From JBCBTD01 sp039818825 (GTDB lineage Bacteria > Pseudomonadota > Alphaproteobacteria > Geminicoccales > Geminicoccaceae): a stretch of DNA of 64,000 bases. Location: assembly GCA_039818825.1 (NCBI GenBank), contig JBCBTD010000016.1, positions 1 to 64,000 of the forward strand, read 5' to 3'. The notes beneath the pieces were generated by a model, which was not told the origin of the DNA, did not search any database, and saw only the letters and a list, made by a program, of their open reading frames with translations. This document shows, piece by piece, positions 1 through 8,727 of the stretch (position 1 is its first letter; each line of letters opens with the position of its first letter). The translations under genes and the position numbers were made by a program.

Positions 1-432
1 GCGCACCCTGGTCGCCGATCTGGTTGTTGCCGAGGTTGAGCGAGGTGAGCCTTGGGAGCGTCGCAATCGCGCGCGCCCCCTCGTCGCCGATCTGGTTGTT
101 GAAGTGGAGGTCGAGCGAGGTGAGGCCTCGGAGCGTCGCAATCGCGCGCGCGCCCTCGTCACCGATCTGATTGTCGCCGAGGACGAGCGAGGTGAGGCGT
201 CGGAGCGTCGCAATCGCACGCGCGCCCTCGTCGCCGATCTGATTGTCGCCGAGGTCGAGCGAGGTGAGGCCTCGGAGCGTCGCAATCGCGCGCGCCCCCT
301 CGTCGCCGATCTGATTGTCGCCGAAATCGAGTGAGGTGAGGCCGTGGAGCGTCGCAATCGCACGCGCGCCCTCGTCGCCGATCTGATTGTCGGCGAGGGC
401 GAGCGAGGTGAGGCTTTGGAGCGTCGCAATCG
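1..432. repeat. 72-bp tandem repeat array (coding, LRR units)
   Basis: About six copies of a 72-bp unit are visible on the plus strand, each containing gagcgtcgcaatcgc followed by a ctcgtcgccgatctg-like stretch. Copies differ at a handful of positions and one is 75 bp. The reading frame is kept on the minus strand, so this is an in-gene array encoding LRR units, not a CRISPR array. Confidence 0.85.
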
Positions 433-700
433 CACGTGCGCCATCGGCGCCGAGCTTCAGACCCACTATGACGAGCCGTCGCAGGGCCGACAATCCGTTG
501 AACCGAGCGACGAGCGCCGTTGGCGCAATGCCAGCCACGACGAAACGGCGCGCTGGCGGCACTGCATCGACAAAGCACCTCAGTGTCCTACCGTTTGCAG
601 CGAGAGCCAACGAGTCCCAACGCGCGGCCTTCGCTCGCGCCAGCACCCTATCCAGCTCGCGCTCGGCGCGCAGAACGCGCGGTTTGTCCTCGTCGGCCAT
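1..700 (-). CDS. leucine-rich repeat protein, ribonuclease-inhibitor type (C-terminal part off the left edge)
   Basis: The minus frame from the ATG at 700 stays open to the window edge, so the 3' end is missing. After about 70 non-repeat residues come seven LRR units of about 24 residues with the pattern LTSLDLGDNQIGDEGARAIA, which is the RNase-inhibitor/GALA-like class. Units differ by only a few residues and are also nearly identical in DNA (72-bp period). One unit, near 75-125, carries one extra residue (LDLHFNNQIG). LRR solenoids bind proteins; the partner here is unknown. A GAGG lies about 9 nt before the ATG. The gene follows the ABC1 gene on the same strand after 66 bp. No signal peptide is obvious at the N terminus (MADEDKPRVL). 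The repeat class is secure, the function is not. Confidence 0.8.
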   Translation of the reverse strand, partial: MADEDKPRVLRAERELDRVLARAKAARWDSLALAANGRTLRCFVDAVPPARRFVVAGIAPTALVARFNGLSALRRLVIVGLKLGADGARAIATLQSLTSLALADNQIGDEGARAIATLHGLTSLDFGDNQIGDEGARAIATLRGLTSLDLGDNQIGDEGARAIATLRRLTSLVLGDNQIGDEGARAIATLRGLTSLDLHFNNQIGDEGARAIATLPRLTSLNLGNNQIGDQGA

Positions 701-730
701 GTCCGATCCTCGTAACAATGCCGGGAGGAT

Positions 731-746
731 CGCCGACCTATCGGCG
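731..746. other. short perfect hairpin between the ABC1 and LRR genes
   Basis: CGCCGA at 731-736 and TCGGCG at 741-746 form a 6-bp stem with a 4-nt loop in the 66-bp gap. No T-run follows on the minus strand, so it is not a convincing intrinsic terminator. It could be an attenuating or mRNA-processing hairpin, or chance in GC-rich DNA. Confidence 0.3.
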
Positions 747-766
747 GCGTTCAATTGCTCAGACGG

Positions 767-2116
767 TCAGGCCGCCGGGGTGAGCCCGACTGCGGCGAGC
801 GCCGCGGACTGCTGGCGTTCGATGCGGGCGACGTCGTAGTCCTGGGTCAGTTCCAGGAACATGCGGTGCCAGTTCAGCTCGGCTTTGAGGTGGAGAAAAA
901 CCGAGCCGAGGCCGATGGCGGCGCGGTCCATGAGGACGAATTCGCGGGGCGGGGTGACGCCGCCGTACTCCTTCAGCTTCTTGTGGACGTCGCTGACGAC
1001 CCGCTGGCCGGCGCGGCCGTCGTTGGTCTCGTTGATCGGCCGGGCGCGGTCTTCCATCAGCGGCGCGTAAAGGAAGGCGGCCCAGGTGTTGAGGATGTCG
1101 ATGGCGTCCTTGGAGAGGTTTTCGAAGCCCCAGGCCTCGTAGGCGTGGACCGCGAGGTCCTTGTCGTCGTTCACCAAGGCCCAGAACAGATCGATCACCC
1201 CGCCGACGAAGCGCGGCGGGAAGATGCGGATGCAGCCGAAGTCGAGCAGGTTGACGTCGTGGTCCTCGCGCACCGTGTAGTTGCCGAGATGCGGGTCGCC
1301 ATGGATGACGCCGTAGTCGTAGAACGGCACGTACCAGGCGCGGAACATGTTGCGGGCGATTTGCTGGCGGGCCTCGAGCGGCGCGTCCTTGAAGCTCAAG
1401 AGCTTGTTGCCGGTGACCCATTCGAGGGTGATCAACCGGCCTGACGACAGCTCGTCCACGACCTCGGGCACGTGGACGTGCGGCTCGCCGGCCAGGATGC
1501 GGCCGTAGAGCCTAGCGTTTTTGGCCTCGCGCGCGTAGTCCAGCTCCTCGCGCAGCCGCTCGCTGATCTCCTTGTAGATCTCGCTGGTGTCGATGGCGCG
1601 GTCGTAGCGCTTGTAGATCTCGAAGATCAGCCGCAGCTGCGAGAGATCGGCCTCCACCGCCGACTCGATCCCCGGATACTGCACCTTGCAGGCGACCTCG
1701 CGGCCATCGTGCAAGGTCGCCCGGTGAACCTGACCGAGCGAGGCTGCATTCGCCGCGTCGAGATCGAACTTTTGGAAGTTCTGCTGCCAGTCGGCGCCGA
1801 GTTCCGCGGCCATGCGGCGGCGGACGAAGGGCTTGCCCATGGGCGGCGCTTCGGACTGGAGCTGCGCCAGCTCGGCGGCGTAGTCGCCGGGCAGCGCTTC
1901 CGGGATGCTGGAGAGCATCTGCGCCACCTTCATCAGCGGGCCCTTGAGCCCGCCCAAGGCGGCGGTCAGCTCGCTCGCCTGCTTGCTGCCGTCGATCTCC
2001 AGGCCGAAGGCGCGCTTGCCCGCATAGCGTGCAGCGATGCCACCGACGGTGGTGCTCACCTGGGCGTAGCGGCGCACCCGACCGCCGAGGCTGTTCTCGC
2101 TGCGACGATCGCTCAC
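767..2116 (-). CDS. ABC1/UbiB-family atypical kinase
   Basis: A 449-aa protein of the AarF/ABC1/UbiB family, atypical protein-kinase-like ATPases linked to ubiquinone or other lipid metabolism. Visible motifs: KVAQ (residues 63-66, the family KxGQ position), the VAIK-like lysine in REVACKVQYPG, the catalytic loop HGDPHLGNY and the DFG-like LLDFGCIR. The ORF could begin further upstream, but the GTG at 2116 overlaps the stop of the upstream peptidase gene as GTGA and gives the expected MSDRRSENS start, implying translational coupling. The substrate is not known; there are no ubi genes next to it. It may be an ABC1 paralogue rather than UbiB itself. Confidence 0.88.
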   Translation of the reverse strand: MSDRRSENSLGGRVRRYAQVSTTVGGIAARYAGKRAFGLEIDGSKQASELTAALGGLKGPLMKVAQMLSSIPEALPGDYAAELAQLQSEAPPMGKPFVRRRMAAELGADWQQNFQKFDLDAANAASLGQVHRATLHDGREVACKVQYPGIESAVEADLSQLRLIFEIYKRYDRAIDTSEIYKEISERLREELDYAREAKNARLYGRILAGEPHVHVPEVVDELSSGRLITLEWVTGNKLLSFKDAPLEARQQIARNMFRAWYVPFYDYGVIHGDPHLGNYTVREDHDVNLLDFGCIRIFPPRFVGGVIDLFWALVNDDKDLAVHAYEAWGFENLSKDAIDILNTWAAFLYAPLMEDRARPINETNDGRAGQRVVSDVHKKLKEYGGVTPPREFVLMDRAAIGLGSVFLHLKAELNWHRMFLELTQDYDVARIERQQSAALAAVGLTPAA

Positions 2117-3900
2117 GCGGGCAACTCCCGTTCCAGCTCGTCGATCATCCGCGCCACGACGTCGAGGCCGCGGTTCCAAAAGGCCGGGTCACGGGCGTCG
2201 AGACCAAATGGCGCCAAGAGGTCAGTGTGCCACTGGGTGCCGCCGGCAGCCAGAAGATCCAAGTACTTGGCCTCGAAGCCGTCCGGCTCAGCTTCGTAGA
2301 CCCCGTAGAGCGCGTTCACCAAACAGTCACCGAAAGCGTAGGCGTAGACGTAGAACGGCACGTGCACGAAGTGCGGGATGTAGCTCCAGTAGGTCTTGTA
2401 GTCGTCGCCGAAGTCGAATGCCGGTCCAAGGCTCTCGCGCTGGACCTCGAGCCACAGCTCGCCGAACTCGTCGGGCGTCAGCTCGGCCGTCTTGCGGGCG
2501 TCATGGACCCGCCGCTCGAACTCGCAGAACGCGATCTGACGGACGACGGTATTGAGCGCGTCCTCGATCTTCCCGGCCAACAGCACCCGGCGCCGGCTGG
2601 GGTCGGTTTCACCCTCCAGGAGCGAGCGGAAGGTCAGCTGCTCGCCGAACACCGAGGCCGTCTCGGCGAGGGTGAGCGGCGTCGACGACATCAAGGCGCC
2701 CTGGCCCGCGGCCAAGGTCTGGTGGACGCCATGCCCGAGCTCGTGGGCCAGGGTCATGACGTCGCGGGCGCGGCCTTGGTAGTTCATCAGCACGTAGGGG
2801 TGCACGCTCGGCACGGTCGGGTGGCAAAAGGCGCCCGAGTCCTTCCCGGGCCGCAGTTCGGCATCGATCCAGCCCTTGTCGAAGAACGCGCCGACGATGC
2901 CCGACAGCTTCGGCGAGAAGCGCCGATAGGCGTCGAGCACGATGATCTTGGCGTCAGCCCAGTCGATCCGGCGGTCGTCGTCCTCGGGCAGCGGTGCATT
3001 GCGGTCGTAGTGCTGCAGTCGGTCGAGCCCGAGCCAGCGCGCCTTCAGGCCGTAATAGCGGTGTGAAAGCCGCGGATAGCTGGACCGCACGGCGCCGATC
3101 AACGCCTCGACGACCTCGTCCTCGACCCGGTTGGCGAGGTTACGCAGCGAGATCGGCCGAGCGTAGCCGCGCCAGCCGTCGTCGATCGCCTTGTCCTTCA
3201 CCAGGGTGTTGGTGATGCGGCCGAACAGCTTCTGCCGTTCGGCGAGCACGGCGCCGATGCAGGTGGCAGCCTCGGCGCGGACGTCGCGATCCTTCGCCTG
3301 CAGCTTGTCGAAGATCTGGGCGTTGGTCAGCGGCTCGCCGCGAAACGGAAAGCGCAGGTCGGCGAGGGTCTCGTCGAACAGCCGCACCCAGGCACTGCGG
3401 CCGGTGACCGAGCGCTCGTGCAGCACCTTCTCGACATCGTCGGACAGTTGGTACGGCCGAAAGGCCCGCACGTCGCGCAGCCACGGGCGATAGTGTCGCA
3501 GGGCCGCCGACGCTTCGACCTTGGCGTCGAGGTCCGTGTCCTCGATCCGGTTCAGCTCCAAGGTGACGAACAAGAGGCGGGTGGTCAGCGCATTGACCCG
3601 CTCCTGCATCGACTGGAAGGCGCGGCCGACCTCGGCATCGTCGCGCTGCCCAGCAAAGCGCAGGCTGGCGAACGCAAAGGCGCGGCCGACGACGTCGCTG
3701 ACCTGCTCGTACCGGGCGATCAGGCCCGCCAGCGCATCGCCGTCGAGATCGGCGACGGCGCCGGCGAAACCCTCGCTCAGCGCCCGCGCCTCGCCCTCGG
3801 CGGCCTGCAGGTCCCGCTCCATCGCCGGATCGTCGGGCCCCTGATAGAGGTCCTTCAAGTCCCAGCGCGGTGCCGTCAGCGCCGGCGCAACGTCAGCCAT
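2113..3900 (-). CDS. pepF: M3-family metallopeptidase (oligoendopeptidase F-like)
   Basis: A 595-aa cytoplasmic zinc peptidase of family M3 that cleaves short oligopeptides. The zinc site HELGH is at residues 386-390 (AHELGHGVHQ) and the third ligand region ETASVFGEQ follows about 25 residues later. The N terminus PRWDLKDLYQ is the usual PepF opening. The ORF is open further upstream, but the ATG at 3900 has a strong GGAGGAGAAA Shine-Dalgarno directly before it, so MADVAPALTAP is the start. It is the first gene of a minus-strand unit with the ABC1 kinase (4-nt overlap) and possibly the LRR gene. M3 and ABC1 genes are often neighbours in alphaproteobacteria. Confidence 0.93.
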   Translation of the reverse strand: MADVAPALTAPRWDLKDLYQGPDDPAMERDLQAAEGEARALSEGFAGAVADLDGDALAGLIARYEQVSDVVGRAFAFASLRFAGQRDDAEVGRAFQSMQERVNALTTRLLFVTLELNRIEDTDLDAKVEASAALRHYRPWLRDVRAFRPYQLSDDVEKVLHERSVTGRSAWVRLFDETLADLRFPFRGEPLTNAQIFDKLQAKDRDVRAEAATCIGAVLAERQKLFGRITNTLVKDKAIDDGWRGYARPISLRNLANRVEDEVVEALIGAVRSSYPRLSHRYYGLKARWLGLDRLQHYDRNAPLPEDDDRRIDWADAKIIVLDAYRRFSPKLSGIVGAFFDKGWIDAELRPGKDSGAFCHPTVPSVHPYVLMNYQGRARDVMTLAHELGHGVHQTLAAGQGALMSSTPLTLAETASVFGEQLTFRSLLEGETDPSRRRVLLAGKIEDALNTVVRQIAFCEFERRVHDARKTAELTPDEFGELWLEVQRESLGPAFDFGDDYKTYWSYIPHFVHVPFYVYAYAFGDCLVNALYGVYEAEPDGFEAKYLDLLAAGGTQWHTDLLAPFGLDARDPAFWNRGLDVVARMIDELERELPA

Positions 3901-4049
3901 TTTCTCCTCCTGAATGCGGGCGTTGATATAGGCGCCACGGCGCCCGCTTCCACTCGCGCTGCGGGTTGGCAAACCGCTTGCAACCTGCGTAAACCCTACC
4001 AAAGTCGGAGTTTAGGCCCGTCGGCCGCCGGGCAACAGGGAAACCGTCC

Positions 4050-5831
4050 ATGCAACTGGCGACCAACCTCGTCCAACTGTTCCACGACGGCGTCGGTCGT
4101 CGTGGCGACCGCCCCTATCTGTGGCGCCGTACGCCCGATGGCTACGTGCCGACGACCTGGAACGAGGTGGCCGAGCAGGTCGCCTTGCTCGCAAGGGCCC
4201 TTCGCGAGGCCGGCGTCCAGGCCGGCGACCGGGTCGTGATCGTCGCCGAGAACCGGCCGGAATGGCTGATCGCCGATCTTGCGGCGCTGACGCTGGGCGC
4301 GGTGACCGTGCCAGCCTACACCACCAACACGGTGCGCGACCACCAGTTCATCCTCAGCCACAGCGGTGCGAGCGCCGTCTTCTATTCGGGCGCTGCGGTC
4401 GCGCGCACCTTGCTGCCGGCGATCCGCGAGGTCGGCACGATCCGGACCATCGTGGCGATCGAGCCACCCGACGACGCAGCCGACCTGCCGATCTTCAGCT
4501 ACGCCACCGCGCTGGAGCGTGGTGCTGCGGCTGATGCGACACCGTTCGCGATGCCGGCACCCCACGACCTCGCCTGCATCATCTATACCTCCGGCACCGG
4601 CGGGCAGCCGAAGGGCGTGATGCTCAGCCACGCCAACATGCTCGCCAACGTCGACGGCTCGATCGACCTCTTGGAAGAACTCGGCGTCGGTGACGACGAG
4701 GTGTTCCTGTCGTTCCTGCCGCTGTCGCATTCCTACGAGCACACCGCCGGCCAGTTCGTGCCGATGGGGATCGGCGCCCAGGTCTACTACGCCGAGGGGG
4801 TCGACACCTTGTCGCAGAACCTCGGCGAGGCGCGACCGACCATCCTCACCTGCGTGCCGCGGCTCTACGAGGTGATGCGTCAGCGGATCCTCGCCGGGGT
4901 GAACCGCGCCGGCGGCACCAAGGCGTGGCTGTTCAAAAAGGCCGTCGAGATCGGCACCAAGCGCTACGAAAAGCAACCGCTGGCGGTCCACGAGCGCTTG
5001 CTCGATCTGCTGCTCGATCGGCTGGTGCGGACCAAGGTCAACGAGCGCTTCGGCGGGCGGTTGAAGGCGATGGTATCGGGCGGCGCGCCGCTCAACTACG
5101 ACGTCGGCGTGTTCTTCGCCGCGCTCGGTCTGCCGATCTTCCAGGGCTACGGCCAGACCGAGGCCTCGCCGGTGATCTCGGCCAATCGGCCGAAGCGGCA
5201 CAAGCTGAAATCCGTCGGCCTGCCACTCCGCGGCGTCGAGATCCGCATCGCCGAGGACGGCGAGATCCTGGTGCGCGGCAATCTGGTGATGAAGGGCTAT
5301 TGGCAGGACGATGCCGCCACGGCCTCGACCCTGATCGATGGCTGGCTGCACACCGGCGACGTCGGCAGCATCGACGACGAGGGCTTTCTCAGCATCACCG
5401 GCCGCAAGAAGGAGATGATCGTCAACTCGGGCGGCGACAACATCTCGCCGCAGCGGGTCGAGGGCGTTCTGTCCCTGGAGCCGGAGATCGGCCAGGTGCT
5501 GGTCTACGGCGATCGGCGGCCGCATCTGGTGGCGCTGGTGGTGCCCGACGCCGACTTCCTCAAGGCGTTCGCCACGTCCCAGGGTGTCGAGGCCGACCTC
5601 ACCGCCATCGCCGACAACCCCGAGTTGAGGAAGGCGGTCGGGGCGGCGATCACCCGGGCCAACGCCGAGCTGTCGGTGATCGAGAAGGTGCGGCGCTTCG
5701 AGATCATGGGCGAGCCGTTCACCATCGAGAACGGCACCATGACCCCGACCCTGAAGCTCCGCCGGCCGATCATCGTCGAGCGCCACCAGACCCTGTTCGA
5801 ACAGCTCTACGAACCCGCCCGCGCGGCGTGA
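4050..5831 (+). CDS. long-chain fatty-acid-CoA ligase (AMP-forming)
   Basis: A 593-aa adenylate-forming enzyme that activates fatty acids to acyl-CoA with ATP. The P-loop is IIYTSGTGGQPKGVM (about residue 174), followed by the gate region FLPLSHSYEHT, the adenine motif QGYGQTEASPV, the TGDVG motif and the C-terminal hinge GRKKEMIVNSGGDNISPQ. Length and the YEHTAGQF segment resemble long-chain (FadD15-like) ligases rather than acetyl-CoA synthetases. It starts 149 bp from the divergent pepF gene with AGGGA upstream. Chain-length preference cannot be read from sequence. A second, only distantly similar ligase lies at 13330-14946. Confidence 0.9.
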   Translation: MQLATNLVQLFHDGVGRRGDRPYLWRRTPDGYVPTTWNEVAEQVALLARALREAGVQAGDRVVIVAENRPEWLIADLAALTLGAVTVPAYTTNTVRDHQFILSHSGASAVFYSGAAVARTLLPAIREVGTIRTIVAIEPPDDAADLPIFSYATALERGAAADATPFAMPAPHDLACIIYTSGTGGQPKGVMLSHANMLANVDGSIDLLEELGVGDDEVFLSFLPLSHSYEHTAGQFVPMGIGAQVYYAEGVDTLSQNLGEARPTILTCVPRLYEVMRQRILAGVNRAGGTKAWLFKKAVEIGTKRYEKQPLAVHERLLDLLLDRLVRTKVNERFGGRLKAMVSGGAPLNYDVGVFFAALGLPIFQGYGQTEASPVISANRPKRHKLKSVGLPLRGVEIRIAEDGEILVRGNLVMKGYWQDDAATASTLIDGWLHTGDVGSIDDEGFLSITGRKKEMIVNSGGDNISPQRVEGVLSLEPEIGQVLVYGDRRPHLVALVVPDADFLKAFATSQGVEADLTAIADNPELRKAVGAAITRANAELSVIEKVRRFEIMGEPFTIENGTMTPTLKLRRPIIVERHQTLFEQLYEPARAA

Positions 5832-5958
5832 CCGCGGCCCGGAATTGACGACCGTTGGCGCGGTCCCCACACGCGCCTCACAACCGAGCACCGACGATCG
5901 GGCGGACGTCACCTGGAGACATCGGCGCCGCTCCTGAACCTTCCCAGCCGAGGTGACC

Positions 5959-6762
5959 ATGCCCGACGATGCGATTCGCGTGCTCGTTTGGAACGAGCAC
6001 GTCCACGAGCGCGAGAACGAGGCCGTTCGGGCGATCTATCCCCAGGGGATTCACGGGACGATCGCCGCCGCGCTGGTCGCGGGCGACGAGCCGGGTGCGC
6101 TGATTTCGGTCGAAACGGCGACGTTGGACGAGCCGGAGCACGGGCTCACGGCCGAGCGCCTGGCGGCGACCGACGTGCTCCTGTGGTGGGGCCACAAGGC
6201 CCATGGCCGGGTGGACGACGCCGTGGTCGAGCGCGTTTGCGAGCATGTCTGGCGCGGCATGGGCTTCGTCGCCCTGCACTCGGCGCACTTCGCCAAACCC
6301 TTCCGCCGCCTGATGGGCAGCCCCTGTGCCCTCAAATGGCGCGAGGCGGGAGAGCGCGAACGGCTGTGGGTGGTCAACCCGGCGCACCCGATCGTCCAAG
6401 GCGTTGGGCCGGCGATCGAGCTGCCCAATGCCGAGATGTACGGCGAGCCCTTCTCGGTGCCAGAGCCGGACGAGACCGTTTTTCTGTCGTGGTTCGAGGG
6501 CGGCGAGGTGTTTCGCTCAGGGCTCACCTGGCGCCGCGGCGCCGGACGCGTCTTCTACTTCCGGCCGGGGCACGAGACCTACCCGATCTACCACGACGAC
6601 AAGGTGCGCCGCGTGCTCAGGAACGCCGTGCGCTGGGCCCACAACCCCCATCGGTGGGACGAGGTCGGTGCTGCGCCGAACGTGCCGACGGACCAGGCGC
6701 CCGAACCCCTGGTCGAGCGTGGACCGAAGCTGCACGCGCCCGGCGAGGAGGGCTATCGTTGA
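5959..6762 (+). CDS. ThuA-like domain protein
   Basis: A 267-aa protein with a ThuA (trehalose utilisation) fold related to class I glutamine amidotransferases. Typical segments are VLVWNEHVHE at the N terminus, LLWWGHKAHG, GMGFVALHSAH and the C-terminal FYFRPGHETYP. An in-frame GTG lies two codons upstream, but GAGGTGACC sits ideally before the ATG at 5959. It overlaps the next gene by 4 nt (TTGA). ThuA proteins commonly pair with Gfo/Idh/MocA oxidoreductases in sugar or polyol catabolism, as here, but their biochemical role is poorly defined. Confidence 0.88.
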   Translation: MPDDAIRVLVWNEHVHERENEAVRAIYPQGIHGTIAAALVAGDEPGALISVETATLDEPEHGLTAERLAATDVLLWWGHKAHGRVDDAVVERVCEHVWRGMGFVALHSAHFAKPFRRLMGSPCALKWREAGERERLWVVNPAHPIVQGVGPAIELPNAEMYGEPFSVPEPDETVFLSWFEGGEVFRSGLTWRRGAGRVFYFRPGHETYPIYHDDKVRRVLRNAVRWAHNPHRWDEVGAAPNVPTDQAPEPLVERGPKLHAPGEEGYR

Positions 6763-7817
6763 CCGAAGCCGTCCGGGTCCTGCAGCTCGGCACCGGCCGG
6801 GTCGCCCAGCGTCACGTCGATTCCTACCACGCCTCCGGCCGCGCCCGAGTCGTCGCCGCAGCCGATCTGGACGGGGCGCGACTGGCGGCGTTTTGCGACC
6901 AGAACCTCATCGAGCAGCGCTTCACCGACCTCGACGAAGCGCTTCGCTCAGCGTCGTTCGATGCGGTGAGCAACGCCACGCCGGATGCGGCGCACTACGC
7001 CACCACGTTGCGCGCGCTCGGCGCGGGCAAGCACGTCTTCTGCGAAAAACCGCTGGCGCTGACCTACCCCGAAGCCGCCCTGATGGCGGACGAGGCCGAG
7101 CGGCTCGGGCTCGTCAATGCCGTCAATCTCACCTACCGCCAGGGCGGGGCGATCCACGAGGCGCGGCGGCTGGTCCAGGACGGCGCCATCGGCGAGGTCC
7201 GCCACGTCAACGTCCGCTACCTGCAGTCCTGGCTGGTCGGCAACCATTGGGGGGTGTGGCACGAGACGCCGGCCTGGCTGTGGCGCCTCTCCAGCGCCCA
7301 CGGCTCGGCGGGCGTCTTGGGCGACATCGGCATCCACGTGCTCGACTACGCCTCGTTTGGCGCCGCCAGCGACATCACCGGCCTGACCTGCCAGCTCCGC
7401 ACCTTTCCGAAGGCCGCCGACGGCCGGATCGGCGACTATGTGTTCGACGTCAACGACAGCTTCGTCATGCTGGTCGAGTTCGCGAACGGTGCGCTCGGCA
7501 CCGCCCAGGCGACGCGCTATGCGCCCGGCCACTCCAACGACCTGATGCTGGAGCTCTACGGCACCAAGGGAGGCTTGCGCGTCCGCGCCGACACCACCTG
7601 GTCGAGCCTGGAGACCTGCCTCGGCGACCACGTCCACACCCAGCGCTGGAGCCCCCGCGAGTTCGACAAGGCGCCGACCCTGTTCGCCGAGTTCGCCCGC
7701 GCGATCCAGGAAGGTCACGGCGCCGAGCCGGATTTCCGGCGGGGCGCGGCGCTGCAGCGGCTGCTGGACATGGCGATGGAACAGGGGAGTGGGCGGGCGA
7801 TCGGCAGGCCCGATTGA
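6759..7817 (+). CDS. Gfo/Idh/MocA-family NAD(P)-dependent oxidoreductase
   Basis: A 352-aa oxidoreductase with an N-terminal Rossmann fold (VLQLGTGRVAQRHVDSY) and the family signature GKHVFCEKPLAL, whose lysine is catalytic. The C-terminal alpha/beta domain contains GDIGIHVLDYASF. Such enzymes oxidise sugars, inositols or related polyols. The start is a TTG overlapping the ThuA stop, preceded by a strong GAGGAGG six nt upstream, so the pair is translationally coupled. The longer open frame upstream is a shadow of thuA. No sugar transporter or regulator is adjacent, so the substrate is open. Confidence 0.9.
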   Translation: MTEAVRVLQLGTGRVAQRHVDSYHASGRARVVAAADLDGARLAAFCDQNLIEQRFTDLDEALRSASFDAVSNATPDAAHYATTLRALGAGKHVFCEKPLALTYPEAALMADEAERLGLVNAVNLTYRQGGAIHEARRLVQDGAIGEVRHVNVRYLQSWLVGNHWGVWHETPAWLWRLSSAHGSAGVLGDIGIHVLDYASFGAASDITGLTCQLRTFPKAADGRIGDYVFDVNDSFVMLVEFANGALGTAQATRYAPGHSNDLMLELYGTKGGLRVRADTTWSSLETCLGDHVHTQRWSPREFDKAPTLFAEFARAIQEGHGAEPDFRRGAALQRLLDMAMEQGSGRAIGRPD

Positions 7818-8023
7818 TCCGCTCGCGAATGGCCGCGGGGTCGGCGTCGCGTTCAGGGTCGCCATGAGCGGCCAGACCTCGAGCCGAGTGACGGCGGTCG
7901 GTCCAGAGGCAAAGGTCCCCCACCGCGGGACGGCACCAAGCTCAACGACACATGCGGCGTCATGCGGTCCTTCGATTCCTGGTGGTCCACGCTAGGAGAT
8001 CGCGAACAGTCGGAAGCTTGGCC

Positions 8024-8683
8024 ATGGACCTCCCCGTACCGCGTGATTTCGGCTGGCCGCTGAAGCCCTTCGAATCGGCGAGCACTGCCGTTCGCACGCT
8101 GCCCACAGGGCAGATGGAACTCATGATCGAGCACGACGTCATCCGTGGTGTGACGCCGGAAATGCTGGTCTGGTGGTTCACGAGCTTCGCGGAGCTGCGC
8201 GTTGGCGTCGCCGGCGTCGACTACCCAGCCTACCTCGTCTGGCATCCCTACGACCACGTCGCCGTGGAGGCTCGCAAGGCTCGGCCAAGCGGCCCCGTGC
8301 AGGCAGGCGATCATCTCCGCATCATGGAATGCTTCGCCCGCGACCCGCGCTTCGAACTCGACGTCGACGCCCTCGTCACACGGCTGGATCCAGGCGGCAT
8401 CGGATTGCGAGGCTTCGCGTTCCGCCGGCCGTTTCTAGAACTCGTGCACCGCTTCGAGGAGATCGGCGACGGCACCCTCTATCGGACCCGCATGGTGATC
8501 GGCGTCGACAGCGGCCTGCTCAAGCCGTTGCTCAACGGCTTCGTCGTGCCGCGAAAGTTCAGTGAAGCGAAGGCGGCTGCCTGGCACCGGCACAATGTCG
8601 AAGAGGTCGGCTACTTCGAGAACTTCTTGCCAGCCCTGTTCGCCCGCCGCGACGAAGCACCGCGGATCACGCTCGATCTCTGA
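8024..8683 (+). CDS. DAPG hydrolase (PhlG)-like domain protein
   Basis: A 219-aa protein whose GVTPEMLVWWF, YLVWHPYDHVAVE and C-terminal AWHRHNVEEVGYFENFLP segments match the pattern of the 2,4-diacetylphloroglucinol hydrolase-like family (zinc-dependent C-C hydrolases; the histidines and glutamate of HPYDH and HNVEE would be ligands). True PhlG is longer, and most family members have no assigned substrate. The start is uncertain: the frame is open to 7952, and the ATG at 8024 gives a plausible N terminus (MDLPVPRDFGW) but only a weak ribosome site. It stands alone, convergent with ltaE, after a 206-bp gap in which I see nothing else. Confidence 0.6.
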   Translation: MDLPVPRDFGWPLKPFESASTAVRTLPTGQMELMIEHDVIRGVTPEMLVWWFTSFAELRVGVAGVDYPAYLVWHPYDHVAVEARKARPSGPVQAGDHLRIMECFARDPRFELDVDALVTRLDPGGIGLRGFAFRRPFLELVHRFEEIGDGTLYRTRMVIGVDSGLLKPLLNGFVVPRKFSEAKAAAWHRHNVEEVGYFENFLPALFARRDEAPRITLDL

Positions 8684-8727
8684 GTGCTGACGACGGGTCG
8701 CGAGCACTCCGGATCGACAGCGGCCAG

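Noticed and set aside
1..432. Regular repeats at the left edge as a CRISPR array
   Set aside because: The period is 72 bp without unique spacers, the copies keep one reading frame and translate into LRR units.
159..578. 139-aa minus-strand ORF over the LRR region
   Set aside because: It is in the wrong frame; the LRR frame from 700 explains the sequence and gives recognisable repeats.
3996..5960. 654-aa minus-strand ORF antisense to the fatty-acid-CoA ligase
   Set aside because: GC-rich shadow frame with His/Arg/Gly-rich composition and no domain; the plus-strand gene has all adenylate-forming motifs.
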